Assembly (NCBI GenBank): GCA_001789515.1
Contig: MFZT01000047.1
Span: forward strand, 14,394-29,951
DNA length: 15,558 bases
Direction of reading: 5' to 3'
Origin: Candidatus Roizmanbacteria bacterium RIFCSPHIGHO2_02_FULL_43_11
Lineage (GTDB): Bacteria > Patescibacteriota > Microgenomatia > UBA1406 > HO2-37-13b
Positions 1-7,542 of this stretch are shown here, in pieces (position 1 is the stretch's first letter; every line of letters starts with the position of its first letter). The notes under the pieces are model-generated. The model did no database searches. It was not told the origin of the DNA and saw only the letters and a program-made list of their open reading frames with translations. Position numbers and translations under genes: made by a program.

Positions 1-271
1 TTCTTAAACCCCCTGGATACCCAGAATAGCGAGTATATATTTTCTGCTGCTCCTTTCTTCCTGTTATTTTAATATGTTGCGCATTTATGACAATAACATG
101 ATCGCCACCATCTACATGTGATGAAAATGAGGGCTTACCCTTTCCCATAAGTTTTCCCGCTATATCTGTTGCCATACGGCCAAGCACTTGTCCTTTCACA
201 TCAATAAGATGCCACATTCTCACGACATCCTCATTTTTTGTTGCGTGTGTTGTATGTGTAAGATGCGTCAT
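1..271 (-). CDS. rplM: Ribosomal protein L13 (uL13), N-terminal part, runs off the left edge
   Basis: This is the first 90 codons of a large-subunit protein that binds 23S rRNA early in 50S assembly. After a His/Thr-rich N-terminal extension of about 18 residues, the L13 core begins with WHLIDVKGQVLGRMATDIAG (residues 20-39). It continues with DGGDHVIVINAQHIKITGRK (54-73) and YTRYSGYPGGL (79-89), the usual L13 signatures. The ATG at 271 overlaps the TGA of the L17 gene by 4 nt (ATGA), which suggests translational coupling. An inner ATG at residue 19 is also possible. S9 usually follows L13 and would lie beyond the window. The identity is secure; only the C-terminal part is missing, because of the window edge. 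Confidence 0.95.
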   Translation of the reverse strand, partial: MTHLTHTTHATKNEDVVRMWHLIDVKGQVLGRMATDIAGKLMGKGKPSFSSHVDGGDHVIVINAQHIKITGRKEQQKIYTRYSGYPGGLR

Positions 272-711
272 AGTGTTTTTACTCTTTTAACTGACTTTGC
301 TGGAGGCGTGCTTTTTTGCGTATCCTTGACTGGCTCCGCTTGCTGGACCTTTTGCAGTTTTTCTATCCATTCAACACGAACCATTTCAGCAAAATCTCCT
401 TGGCGAGGGCCAAGTTTGACAAGTGACACATATCCGCCAGTTCTGCCTTTCATTACTGGGACCACTTCATCCGTCATAGCACGTATAGCATGCTTATGAG
501 AAAGATAGCGCATAAGCACTTGCTTGTCTGAAGGTTCTCCCCGGATAGCTTTTGCTGTAAGCCTGTCTACAACACTCTTGAGAGCCTTTGCCTTGGTAAG
601 AGTTACCTCTGTTCTCCCATGTTTAATAAAGTTTAAAACGAGCTTTCTCATCAAGGCCTGGTGAGCATCTTGCCCTTTGCTGAATTTGATTTTCTTCACC
701 CCGTGCCTCAT
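268..711 (-). CDS. rplQ: Ribosomal protein L17 (bL17) with a basic C-terminal tail
   Basis: Large-subunit protein L17, 147 aa. The start MRHGVKKIKFSKGQDAHQAL fits the family opening (MRHxxxxxKLGRxxxHRxAL), and RTGGYVSLVKLGPRQGDFAE near residues 91-110 matches the usual C-terminal signature (GGYTRIxKxGxRxGDxA). Family members are often 115 to 130 aa. Here residues about 118-147 form an extra tail rich in Lys, Pro, Gln and Val, probably disordered and rRNA-binding. The ATG overlaps the rpoA stop by 4 nt, and the L13 start overlaps its own stop, so it lies in the usual rpoA-L17-L13 order. Identity is very sure; the role of the tail is inferred. Confidence 0.97.
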   Translation of the reverse strand: MRHGVKKIKFSKGQDAHQALMRKLVLNFIKHGRTEVTLTKAKALKSVVDRLTAKAIRGEPSDKQVLMRYLSHKHAIRAMTDEVVPVMKGRTGGYVSLVKLGPRQGDFAEMVRVEWIEKLQKVQQAEPVKDTQKSTPPAKSVKRVKTL

Positions 712-1652
712 GACTTATCTTCAAGGGTAACTCCTAATTTCTCGATCTCCTTTTCAATAAGCGTGATCGATTTTCTCCCGACGCCTTTGAGATTTACCAG
801 GGCTTCCTGGCCTCGTTCAACAAGATCTCCAACTGTCTCGATCTTCTCCCTTAGTAAGGCATTGATCACTCTGGTTGGCAAATCAAGTTCGTCAATAATA
901 ATCTCATATACCTGTGGATCTACCTCTTTGCCATCTTTGCTTGCAAGCGCACTTTCATTTTTACTCCTTCGCTCAGAGTCATCATTCCCAGACATGATGT
1001 AAATAAAGTACGAACCAAGTGTATGAGAAGCATCTTTTAATGCATCGTTCGGTGTGACTGAACCGTCTGTCCAAATTTCAAGCGTTAATTTATCAAAGTT
1101 GCTTCTGCGTCCCACACGTTCATCTGAAACTGTAAAGGCAGATCTTGTAACAGGTGAAAAGACTGAATCCATGGCAAGAAGGCCAAATTCTTTTTTCTCC
1201 TTTTCTTCAGATGGACTAAACCCGATACCTTTTTCAACGGTAAGGCTTATGTCGAGTTTTGCGCTCGCAGAGGTGATTTCAGCAATGTATTGATCATTGT
1301 TTACAACATCAATATCTCCACCTTTAAAGTCAGCCCCTTTTATCTTGCCTTTCCCTTTTGCCGAAAAATCCATGGTAAAAGGTCCATTCCCGGCGGTTTT
1401 AAATCGAAGCTCTTTGAGATTAAGAATGATCTCCAGCCCAGATTCTTTGATGCCCTCAAGTGTTGAAAAAGCATGGACCATACCATTGATCTTTACATAG
1501 GTGATTGCAGCTCCTTCGATGGTTGACAGCAAAACCCTGCGTAGGGCATTCCCCATACTATTACCAAATCCTGCAGGCAATGGAGAAAATTCAAATTTCC
1601 CATACGTTGCACTTGATTCTATTTTTTTCGTTGTAAAATTAGGCTCCAACAT
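708..1652 (-). CDS. rpoA: RNA polymerase alpha subunit
   Basis: The 314-aa alpha subunit dimerises to start RNA polymerase assembly, and its C-terminal domain contacts UP elements and activators. The N-terminal domain (about 1-220) has the dimerisation signature GNSMGNALRRVLLSTIEGAA (residues 30-49) and the insert domain. A charged linker covers about 221-247. The C-terminal domain (about 248-310) has the helix-hairpin-helix signature with TVGDLVERG (273-281) and LKGVGRKSITLIEKEIEKLG (288-307). Length and architecture are complete. The gene sits between S4 and L17 as in most bacteria. The leader (TAAATTTTATG) has no Shine-Dalgarno sequence. A full CTD suggests UP-element-dependent promoters may exist in this host. 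Confidence 0.98.
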   Translation of the reverse strand: MLEPNFTTKKIESSATYGKFEFSPLPAGFGNSMGNALRRVLLSTIEGAAITYVKINGMVHAFSTLEGIKESGLEIILNLKELRFKTAGNGPFTMDFSAKGKGKIKGADFKGGDIDVVNNDQYIAEITSASAKLDISLTVEKGIGFSPSEEKEKKEFGLLAMDSVFSPVTRSAFTVSDERVGRRSNFDKLTLEIWTDGSVTPNDALKDASHTLGSYFIYIMSGNDDSERRSKNESALASKDGKEVDPQVYEIIIDELDLPTRVINALLREKIETVGDLVERGQEALVNLKGVGRKSITLIEKEIEKLGVTLEDKS

Positions 1653-1657
1653 AAAAT

Positions 1658-2278
1658 TTAACGTGAGTAAAACTCAATAACGGCCTGCAGATTTATCTCC
1701 TCTACAAGCATATCAATGCCAGGTTTGTTAATGACCTTGCCAAGAGTTGCTTTTCTCTGAAGCCAATCAGGAGGAGTAATATCTTTTCTGTCAATCATCT
1801 CTTTTACATAAGGAATCTGTGTTGTCGCTCCTTTTTTAAATGAAATTATATCACCCACCTTGATCTGCATTGAAGGAATCGTTGATTTGTTGTTATTTAC
1901 CAGAAAATGTCCATGATTAACAAGTTGCCGGGCTGCAGCCCTTGTTGGAGTAAATCCAAGTTTATATACCACATTGTCAAGTCTGGATTCGAGGAGTTGA
2001 ATGAGTAGAGTGCTGGTATTCCCCAGCGTTCGACTTGCCTCCTCAAAGTATTTATGCAATTGTGATTCTGTAAGTCCATACATACGTCGGATTTTTTGCT
2101 TATCCCTCAATTGGAGGCCATATTCGGTCACTTTTGGATAGCGCGTGTTTGGTTTCTGTCCAGGCCGAATATTCATTCGGCGCAGCAAACTTGCGTGAGC
2201 TTTGGTACCAATACCTCTCAGTCCAAGGTCAATACCCTCTCTACGAGCCAATTTGTTTCGCGGGCCAGTGTATCTCAT
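1658..2278 (-). CDS. rpsD: Ribosomal protein S4 (uS4), zinc-free form
   Basis: Primary 16S rRNA-binding protein, 206 aa, that nucleates 30S assembly and in many bacteria represses its own operon. MRYTGPRNKLARREGIDLGL at the start is the family N-terminus. The S4 RNA-binding domain covers about 97-160 and includes SRLDNVVYKLGFTPTRAAAR (98-117) and HGHFLVNN. The N-terminal zinc knuckle cysteines of some S4 proteins are absent, so this is a cysteine-free form. The gene follows S11 after an 8-nt gap. The nearest purine run (AAAGGATAA) is the end of the S11 gene and sits too far from the ATG to be a good ribosome-binding site. No operator structure could be assigned. Confidence 0.97.
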   Translation of the reverse strand: MRYTGPRNKLARREGIDLGLRGIGTKAHASLLRRMNIRPGQKPNTRYPKVTEYGLQLRDKQKIRRMYGLTESQLHKYFEEASRTLGNTSTLLIQLLESRLDNVVYKLGFTPTRAAARQLVNHGHFLVNNNKSTIPSMQIKVGDIISFKKGATTQIPYVKEMIDRKDITPPDWLQRKATLGKVINKPGIDMLVEEINLQAVIEFYSR

Positions 2279-2286
2279 ATTAATTG

Positions 2287-2664
2287 TTATCCTTTTCTCA
2301 TTTTAGGTGGTCGAACACCATTATGAGGGATTGGCGTAATATCCATAATCTTAATAATATCGACCCCTGAAGCCCTGATTGCTTTAAGAGCGGCCATTCT
2401 TCCTGGCCCAATTCCCTTAATATACACAGATGCTTCTCGCATATTGTTTTCATCCAGGGCTTTTTGCAACGTTGATTGGACAGTCACTGTCGATGCATAC
2501 GGCGTTGATTTACGTGTGCCTGAAAAGCCATACATTCCACATGAGCCCGTAAGAAATGGCTGACCTTCATTATCAGTCAACGTGACCAACGTATTATTGT
2601 ACGTTGATGTTACGTAAATACGCCCTTTCTCAACGATTTTTTCTGTTTTGCTCTTTTTGTTCAT
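2287..2664 (-). CDS. rpsK: Ribosomal protein S11 (uS11)
   Basis: Small-subunit platform protein next to the 3' end of 16S rRNA, 125 aa from the chosen start. GRIYVTSTYNNTLVTLTDNE lies near the N-terminus, and KGIGPGRMAALKAI followed by DITPIPHNGVRPPKMRKG closes the protein, all diagnostic of S11. I chose the ATG at 2664 (protein starts MNKKSKTEK). An in-frame TTG at 2676 would add MRYT and lies 3 nt after the S13 stop. Neither start has a Shine-Dalgarno sequence, so the choice rests on codon preference. Identity is certain; the start is moderately certain. Confidence 0.96.
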   Translation of the reverse strand: MNKKSKTEKIVEKGRIYVTSTYNNTLVTLTDNEGQPFLTGSCGMYGFSGTRKSTPYASTVTVQSTLQKALDENNMREASVYIKGIGPGRMAALKAIRASGVDIIKIMDITPIPHNGVRPPKMRKG

Positions 2665-2679
2665 AGTGTATCGCAAATA

Positions 2680-3087
2680 TTATGTTTTCTTTTTTTGCTG
2701 TTGTTGCATACGTGCAATATCATCTTTCTTGAAGGCACCAACGGTCTTCCTCTTCCCTCTATTCGTGCGAGCGTTTGATCGAGTCCTTTGCCCACGTGTT
2801 GGTAGACCTCTTGCATGACGCAACCCTCGGTACGATCCTGTCTCCCGTAGTCGCTTGATATTCAGGTTGACTTCTTCCTTTAATTCTCCCTCAACTTTGT
2901 ACTCAGATACCCCTTGCTGAAGCATTTGGACATGTTTTTCTGTAAGATCCTTGACCTTAATGTTCTCGGAAAGGCCAGCCTTTTTTAAGATGTTTTTTGA
3001 CCTTGTCCACCCAATACCGTAAATCTGGGTTAGTGCAAAGTCAATGTTTTTCTCATCTGGCAAATTTTGTCCTGAAATACGTACCAT
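2680..3087 (-). CDS. rpsM: Ribosomal protein S13 (uS13)
   Basis: Protein of the 30S head that contacts the large subunit (bridge B1) and P-site tRNA, 135 aa. The helix-hairpin-helix part (IDFALTQIYGIGWTRSKNIL, residues 15-34) is followed by a coiled region and the strongly basic signature GSYRGLRHARGLPTRGQRTR. The C-terminus ends in a Gln/Lys-rich stretch (MQQQQKKKT). MVRISGQNLP is a typical start. A 69-nt spacer separates it from L36, the largest gap in the alpha part of the cluster. This would be a natural place for an internal promoter or a regulatory leader, but I could not assign a convincing one. Confidence 0.97.
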   Translation of the reverse strand: MVRISGQNLPDEKNIDFALTQIYGIGWTRSKNILKKAGLSENIKVKDLTEKHVQMLQQGVSEYKVEGELKEEVNLNIKRLRETGSYRGLRHARGLPTRGQRTRSNARTNRGKRKTVGAFKKDDIARMQQQQKKKT

Positions 3088-3156
3088 TTTTTGAACTTTA
3101 ACTCAATTTCAAGCTATAATAAATAAAAAAGGGAAACTATACATTGACAAGTAAGA

Positions 3157-3270
3157 TTACCCCTGTCTCTGCTTATGCTTTGGGTTTATGCATGTGACAA
3201 CTCTGCGACCGTTTCTAATCCGGATTTCGCAATTTTTGCATATTTTCTTCACTGATGCTTGAACCTTCAT
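3157..3270 (-). CDS. rpmJ: Ribosomal protein L36 (bL36), zinc-ribbon form
   Basis: A 37-aa large-subunit protein found by reading the strand directly. It starts [14 protein letters not shown] and keeps the complete zinc site: Cys11, Cys14, Cys27 and His32 (CxxC...C....H). [17 protein letters not shown] at the end is typical. Its ATG overlaps the TGA of infA by 4 nt (ATGA), so the two are probably translationally coupled. The order IF1-L36-S13-S11-S4-RpoA-L17 is the standard bacterial one. Zinc coordination is predicted from the intact ligands. Confidence 0.97.
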   Translation of the reverse strand: MKVQASVKKICKNCEIRIRNGRRVVTCINPKHKQRQG

Positions 3271-3494
3271 CTTCTGTATCGAATACGGCCACGATCTGGA
3301 TCATAGCGCGTAACTTCAACCTCCACCTTGTCTCCGGGGAGAATCTTTATATAGTTTTTTCTCATTTTCCCTGACAAGTAGCAGATTAACAACCTACCAC
3401 TGTACTGCTCATCAAGCTTTACACGAAACAGAGTGTTGGGAAGGTTCTCTTCAACTTGCCCGGTCACACGTATTACATCATCTGCCTGCATCAT
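3267..3494 (-). CDS. infA: Translation initiation factor IF-1
   Basis: IF-1, 75 aa, is an S1-type OB-fold protein that binds the 30S A site during initiation. The N-terminal [20 protein letters not shown] (residues 5-24) and the closing segment [20 protein letters not shown] (54-73) match the family closely, including the DxxRGRIxYR ending. Two consecutive ATG codons (3494 and 3491) give MM; either could start it. The gap from map is 23 nt. The sequence just upstream contains a TACAAT hexamer, but without a good -35 partner. There is no Shine-Dalgarno sequence in front. Confidence 0.97.
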   Translation of the reverse strand: MMQADDVIRVTGQVEENLPNTLFRVKLDEQYSGRLLICYLSGKMRKNYIKILPGDKVEVEVTRYDPDRGRIRYRR

Positions 3495-3517
3495 AAGCTT
3501 TATATTGTACCATAGGG

Positions 3518-4264
3518 CTACGTTAAAATAAAAGTCTCTTTTTCCATCAAAGCAACAGAAGCCTCAAACGTTGCGGCAACACTATGATCGGCACTTCTTA
3601 TGGACCAGCCACCGGACTCATGTGTGATTTCTGACTTCCCCATAGTATACATCACCTCAAGTGCCAGAGTCATTCCTTGTTGTAATTTCAAGGTTTTTTC
3701 CAAAGGTTTGTCAAGAAAACATGGAATGTATGGGTCTTCATGCAATTCAGTTCCTACGCCGTGACCAGTTAACTCTTTAACTATTGAATATCCCTGTTCC
3801 TCTATTGTTGATTGAAACGCAAGTGAAATATGCCCAATTCTATTACCACCATAGGCAACTTTGATTGCTTTGTGCAGAGCCTTTCGTCCCGTTTCAAGAA
3901 AGTGGGTAACATTTGAATCATTAGGTGGTACTTGGATCGTAGTTGCAGAATCAGTATGAAGTCCATTATAGAAGACTCCGATATCTATTGTTACCACATC
4001 CCCATCTTTGATTACCCTTTCAGAAGGAGGAGTATGGACTATCTGCTCATTGATACAGATACAGGATGCCCATGAATACCCATGTACCTTTTTAAACCCC
4101 GGCTCTCCACCAAGAGACAGAATCTTTTTTTCAAGTATATTATTGAGTTCAAGAGTCGTGATGCCAGATCGGGCGTTTTTCTCAGCAAACAAAATCACTT
4201 CATGCAGCATTTTTCCACCAATGCGCATATCTTGGATTTCTTTCTCCGACTTAAACCGTATCAT
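3518..4264 (-). CDS. map: Methionine aminopeptidase, type I
   Basis: This dinuclear metal hydrolase removes the initiator Met from nascent proteins, 248 aa. The five metal ligands of the family are visible: Asp94 (in TIDIG), Asp105 (in HTDSA), His168 (in TGHGVG), Glu203 (in ALEVM) and Glu234 (in ATFEAS). His77 (in IVHTPP) corresponds to the substrate-binding His. Two places deviate from the common form: VHTPP instead of VHGIP, and FEAS instead of FEHT next to the last ligand. There is no N-terminal extension, so it is a type Ia-like protein. The start overlaps the adk gene by 14 nt in another frame. This adk-map-infA order is classical. Confidence 0.97.
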   Translation of the reverse strand: MIRFKSEKEIQDMRIGGKMLHEVILFAEKNARSGITTLELNNILEKKILSLGGEPGFKKVHGYSWASCICINEQIVHTPPSERVIKDGDVVTIDIGVFYNGLHTDSATTIQVPPNDSNVTHFLETGRKALHKAIKVAYGGNRIGHISLAFQSTIEEQGYSIVKELTGHGVGTELHEDPYIPCFLDKPLEKTLKLQQGMTLALEVMYTMGKSEITHESGGWSIRSADHSVAATFEASVALMEKETFILT

Positions 4265-4796
4265 GCCCCAGCTCTTTCAAAATTGCTGTGTGGACTTCTT
4301 CTATTGACGGATATCCATCAATTTCATGCAGCACCCCAGCCTGTTTGTAAAACTCAATCAGTGGATCCGTGTCTCTGTGAAAAACCTTCAGTCGATGCAT
4401 AATTGTTGCTGCTGACTGGTCGTTTCTTGGATCAATTCTTAGGGCGATGCGCCATAAGGCTTCTTTATCATCAAGCATTACCAAGAGTACTGTATCAATG
4501 TCATGTGAAAAATTTTGTGCTTGATTAACAGTACGAGGAAATCCGTCTATGATATAGCCGTGACTGTTTTCGGGTTTGGACAGATATTCCCGTGCAATTG
4601 CAATAACCTCATCATCTGGTAAAAGATCCCCATGTTCCAGAGTTGTTTTAATCCGTTTTCCCCTCTTCGTACTTTCGTCTGCAATATCTCTGAGAATACC
4701 TCCCATTGCGATATATGGAATCTCAAGTTTTTCTGACAAAAGCTTTCCCTGTGTCGATTTTCCTGATCCAGGAATGCCGATAAGAACAATATTCAT
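4251..4796 (-). CDS. adk: Adenylate kinase, short-LID form
   Basis: Catalyses ATP + AMP = 2 ADP; 181 aa, short for the bacterial enzyme (about 210-220). The P-loop GIPGSGKST covers residues 7-15 and DGFPRT covers 84-89. Four catalytic arginines seem kept: Arg116, Arg120, Arg124 and Arg135 would align with Arg119, Arg123, Arg156 and Arg167 of the E. coli enzyme. The LID between Arg120 and Arg124 is only IDP, and no zinc cysteines exist. The usual AMP-site segment (STGDMLR) reads AMGGILR here, so Thr31 and Asp33 are replaced while Arg36 is kept. Its stop lies inside map. A related nucleotide monophosphate kinase is the only reasonable alternative. Confidence 0.92.
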   Translation of the reverse strand: MNIVLIGIPGSGKSTQGKLLSEKLEIPYIAMGGILRDIADESTKRGKRIKTTLEHGDLLPDDEVIAIAREYLSKPENSHGYIIDGFPRTVNQAQNFSHDIDTVLLVMLDDKEALWRIALRIDPRNDQSAATIMHRLKVFHRDTDPLIEFYKQAGVLHEIDGYPSIEEVHTAILKELGHDTV

Positions 4797-4800
4797 AGTA

Positions 4801-4977
4801 TTAATCTAATTTCTTCTGCTCTTTATGCACCGTTGTTTTTCTGCATACACGGCAGTATTTTTTTAACGTCAATGACTCTGGTGTATTGATTTTATTCCTC
4901 TGCGTAACGTATGTGCGTGTCTTGCATACAGTGCAGTGTAATCCAAATTGTTGTCTGTGCCCTTTCTTTTTTGCCAT
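4801..4977 (-). CDS. rpmG: Ribosomal protein L33 (bL33), four-cysteine zinc form
   Basis: A 58-aa reading frame between secY and adk. It starts MAKKKGHRQQFGLHCTVCKT and has two CxxC pairs (Cys15/Cys18 and Cys42/Cys45), the zinc-ribbon arrangement of bL33. The closing part, with LKKYCRVCRKTTVHKEQK, matches the KKYCPxCRKHTxHKExK ending of L33. The zinc-free paralogue would lack these cysteines. It is the only gene in the window with a clear Shine-Dalgarno sequence (AGAGGA, 6 nt before the ATG). Location in the spc operon is unusual; L33 more often lies near L28 or secE/nusG. Confidence 0.94.
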   Translation of the reverse strand: MAKKKGHRQQFGLHCTVCKTRTYVTQRNKINTPESLTLKKYCRVCRKTTVHKEQKKLD

Positions 4978-4982
4978 AGTTA

Positions 4983-4988
4983 TTCCTC
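4983..4988 (-). promoter_or_regulatory. Shine-Dalgarno site of rpmG
   Basis: AGAGGA on the minus strand, 5 to 6 nt before the rpmG ATG. It is noted because almost every other start codon in this window lacks such a site and has an A/T-rich leader instead, which makes L33 an exception. Confidence 0.6.
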
Positions 4989-4995
4989 TGTGAAT

Positions 4996-6282
4996 TTATG
5001 ACTGATACTTTTCATAACTCTTCATCGCAGCCTGAGTTTCCATAAGTTTGAAAGACTCAAGTACTACAGAGACTACGATCAAGACTCCGGTACCACCTAT
5101 GATAAAGTTACTACTATCGGTAGCTGCAGCAACGATGGCTGGCAGTATGGCAATAATACCAAGAAAGAGTGCCCCAAAACTCGTAATTCTGTATACAATG
5201 CGCTGTAGGTATTCCTTTGTTGCAGTACCTGGTCTAATACCTGGTATAAATCCTCCATGCTTTTGAATCTCCTCTGCAATTTTCTCCGGGTTAAATACCA
5301 CAACTGTATAAAAAAAGGTGAAGGCTATGACAAGCAAAAAGTACAATGCATTATACAGAACTCCTTGAGGGTTAAATGTACTTACTAATAATCTGGCAAA
5401 ACCTTGCAGTGCAGGATTTCCTGCATTTGCAAGAAAACTGCCGACAAGTTGTGGGAAAAGAACAAATGAAATGGCAAAGATGATGGGAATGACACCTGCT
5501 TGATTGAGTCTAAGTGGAAGGTAATTTGATGATCCCTGATAGACTCTATTTCCACGAATCCGCTTTGCATAGTACACAGGGACTCTCCGGACAGCCTGAT
5601 TGACAAATACAACAGCAGCAATAACAAGTATCATAAATACACCGATAACTGTCATCGCAATGGCATTCTCCTGCGTCGCTGTTGTTAGAGCTTTCCCGAA
5701 TGTGACTGGAATACGGGCCATAATACCGGCAAATATAAGCATTGAAATGCCATTCCCAATGCCGAATTCAGAAATGAGCTCCCCAAGCCACATAAGGATG
5801 AATGATCCCGCAGTAATAGTTACGACAAACCCAATAAATTCTGCAAATCCTAGATTACTCATAACATTTTGATTCTTCAGCAGTATATACATTCCAATAC
5901 TTTGGGCAATAGTGATTGGAAGAGTAAGAAAACGCGTATATTGATTTATCTTTGCACGGCCATACTCCCCCTCCTTGCTGAGCTGTTCCAGTTTAGGCAC
6001 AATAACAGTAAACAACTGAAGAATAATCGACGCGTTGATATATGGTCCTAACCCTAAAGCCATCACTGAAAAATTAATGAGCGTACCTCCTGAAAAAATA
6101 TCCAGTAGTGAAAAAAAAGCACTTTGTCCAAAAATAGTCTTTAAAGCCTGCCTGTCAACAGATGGCACTGGCAAAAACGCAAACACACGAAAGATTAAAA
6201 ATATAAGAAGTGTGAATAGAATTTTCCTTCGTAGACTTTCATCCTTGAGGAATTGTTTAATTTTATCCAGTGACTGTATCAT
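4996..6282 (-). CDS. secY: Protein translocase subunit SecY
   Basis: Core channel of the Sec translocon in the inner membrane, 428 aa. Ten hydrophobic segments can be seen, at roughly 20-38, 70-92, 120-136, 148-168, 175-192, 208-228, 260-283, 306-329, 365-385 and 393-412. Signature stretches are GLGPYINASIILQL (77-90), GEYGRAKINQYTR (105-117) and FIPGIRPGTAT (345-355), the last in the cytosolic loop that contacts the ribosome and SecA. The plug region lies before segment 2. The ATG overlaps the L15 stop by 4 nt. The L15-SecY-Adk-Map order is classical, with L33 inserted after SecY. Confidence 0.98.
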   Translation of the reverse strand: MIQSLDKIKQFLKDESLRRKILFTLLIFLIFRVFAFLPVPSVDRQALKTIFGQSAFFSLLDIFSGGTLINFSVMALGLGPYINASIILQLFTVIVPKLEQLSKEGEYGRAKINQYTRFLTLPITIAQSIGMYILLKNQNVMSNLGFAEFIGFVVTITAGSFILMWLGELISEFGIGNGISMLIFAGIMARIPVTFGKALTTATQENAIAMTVIGVFMILVIAAVVFVNQAVRRVPVYYAKRIRGNRVYQGSSNYLPLRLNQAGVIPIIFAISFVLFPQLVGSFLANAGNPALQGFARLLVSTFNPQGVLYNALYFLLVIAFTFFYTVVVFNPEKIAEEIQKHGGFIPGIRPGTATKEYLQRIVYRITSFGALFLGIIAILPAIVAAATDSSNFIIGGTGVLIVVSVVLESFKLMETQAAMKSYEKYQS

Positions 6283-6722
6283 ACTTCAATAAGTTTACCA
6301 CCCGCTTTTTCGATTTTGATTTTTGCAAGCTTCGATACAGGCAATGTTACTATTAATGAGACATTCAGTTTCCCTCTGCCAAGAATTTTTGCACCGTATT
6401 TATACGAGGTTTCCGGCACAATAAAATTATCAACCAATGTCTTTATATCAACCCGCGTATTCTCTTTAAGTTTATTTAGTTTCTCTACGTTTACATAAAC
6501 TGGTTTCATGAAGATCGATTTATTGCGACCCTTTCCTCTCAATAAAGGAAATTTTTTCGTTATCTTGTTTTGTCCACCCTCAAAATGTAGAGGAATGCTT
6601 TCTCGAGAACGCTGATGGCGTGTTGTTCCTCTACCTGACTTTGCACCTGCACCACTGCCAAGTCCTCGACCCAGTCTCTTCTTCTTTTTTTGAACTAATG
6701 CAGGTAATTGATGTATAAGCAT
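6279..6722 (-). CDS. rplO: Ribosomal protein L15 (uL15)
   Basis: Large-subunit assembly protein, 147 aa. The basic, glycine-rich N-terminus (KKRLGRGLGSGAGAKSGRGT, residues 15-34) is the family hallmark and threads into 23S rRNA. The phrase LHFEGGQNKITKKFP corresponds to the GFEGGQMPLxRRLP motif, and the C-terminal globular part ends with KIKIEKAGGKLIEV. The stop overlaps secY by 4 nt. It directly follows S5 with a 2-nt gap, where most bacteria carry L30. Confidence 0.97.
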   Translation of the reverse strand: MLIHQLPALVQKKKKRLGRGLGSGAGAKSGRGTTRHQRSRESIPLHFEGGQNKITKKFPLLRGKGRNKSIFMKPVYVNVEKLNKLKENTRVDIKTLVDNFIVPETSYKYGAKILGRGKLNVSLIVTLPVSKLAKIKIEKAGGKLIEV

Positions 6723-6724
6723 AT

Positions 6725-7186
6725 CTATAATCTTTCTCGCAGACTTTTTAACGCTTTCATAACAGCATATGCATTTGTAGTGCTGTTGCGTGAGCGGAGT
6801 ATCTTTCCCGAGGCATTTTTCACTCCACTCAAGGAAAGTATTGTTCTAACAACTCCTCCAACCTTCAAGCCTGTCCCCTGTGGTGCTGGTTTCAAGATAA
6901 TATGTGCTGATTTAAACTTTACGTTAACATCGTGTGGAAGCGTCTCATTATGAATGGGTACTGTAATATAGGCCTTCCTAGCATGCTTGACAGCTTTTTG
7001 AATAGCCTGTGGCACTTCATGCCCTTTACCCAAAGCAAGGCCAATTTTACCTTCTCTATCCCCAACGGCAACAAGTGCAGTAAAGCTAATAGAGTTCCCT
7101 CCTGTTGTTTTCTTCGAGACCCTCTTAATCTCAAGAACTTCTTCTGCAAAACCCTGATTGTCTATTTTGTACGTCGGTCTGCTCAT
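6725..7186 (-). CDS. rpsE: Ribosomal protein S5 (uS5)
   Basis: Small-subunit protein at the mRNA entry channel, 153 aa, involved in decoding fidelity and unwinding of mRNA. The N-terminal double-stranded-RNA-binding-like domain is at about 12-78, with FTALVAVGDREGKIGLALGK (35-54). The C-terminal domain includes KPAPQGTGLKVGGVVRTILS, as expected (PAxxGTGxIAGGxxRxxLE). SGVKNASGKILRSRNSTTNA corresponds to the DVxxKSLGSxNxxN segment. The gap to L18 is 2 nt. No Shine-Dalgarno sequence is present. Confidence 0.97.
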   Translation of the reverse strand: MSRPTYKIDNQGFAEEVLEIKRVSKKTTGGNSISFTALVAVGDREGKIGLALGKGHEVPQAIQKAVKHARKAYITVPIHNETLPHDVNVKFKSAHIILKPAPQGTGLKVGGVVRTILSLSGVKNASGKILRSRNSTTNAYAVMKALKSLRERL

Positions 7187-7188
7187 AG

Positions 7189-7539
7189 TTATATAGTAAC
7201 GCCAGCTTCTCTCACTGCCTCAGCTAAGACCTTAACTCGACCCTTATACGGGTAGCAGCCTCTGTCAAAGACAGCCTGTTTAATGTGCTTTTTCTTCATA
7301 ATTTCGGCTAATTCACGACCCACTGTCCGTGCTTTCTCTATACGGTTCATTTTTTCTGACCCCAGCTTTGCATCACTCGCGGCAGCCAAAGTTTGCATTT
7401 TAAAATCGTCAATCACCTGTGCATAAATATGGGAGTTTGACCTATAAACACTTATGCGCGGATGTTCACTACGCCTGACGATTTTAGATCTCACCCTCTG
7501 TTTTATCCTTTCCCTTCTTTTAATAAGCCTGTTTTTCAT
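7189..7539 (-). CDS. rplR: Ribosomal protein L18 (uL18)
   Basis: Binds 5S rRNA together with L5 and anchors it in the central protuberance; 116 aa. The basic N-terminus is followed by HPRISVYRSNSHIYAQVIDD (residues 26-45), the L18 signature (RLxVFRSNKHIYAQVIDD). VFDRGCYPYKGRVKVLAEAV near the end matches FDRGGYxYHGRVKALAEAA. It lies 3 nt after L6 in the normal order L6-L18-S5. Confidence 0.97.
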   Translation of the reverse strand: MKNRLIKRRERIKQRVRSKIVRRSEHPRISVYRSNSHIYAQVIDDFKMQTLAAASDAKLGSEKMNRIEKARTVGRELAEIMKKKHIKQAVFDRGCYPYKGRVKVLAEAVREAGVTI

Positions 7540-7542
7540 ATG

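Noticed and set aside
3088..3156. A promoter or regulatory leader before S13
   Set aside because: TTGTCA and a TATTAT-like word are present but 23 nt apart, and no stable hairpin was seen.
3494..3540. A possible internal promoter (TACAAT) before infA
   Set aside because: The matching -35 position has only a weak TTTATT-like hexamer; not enough to call.
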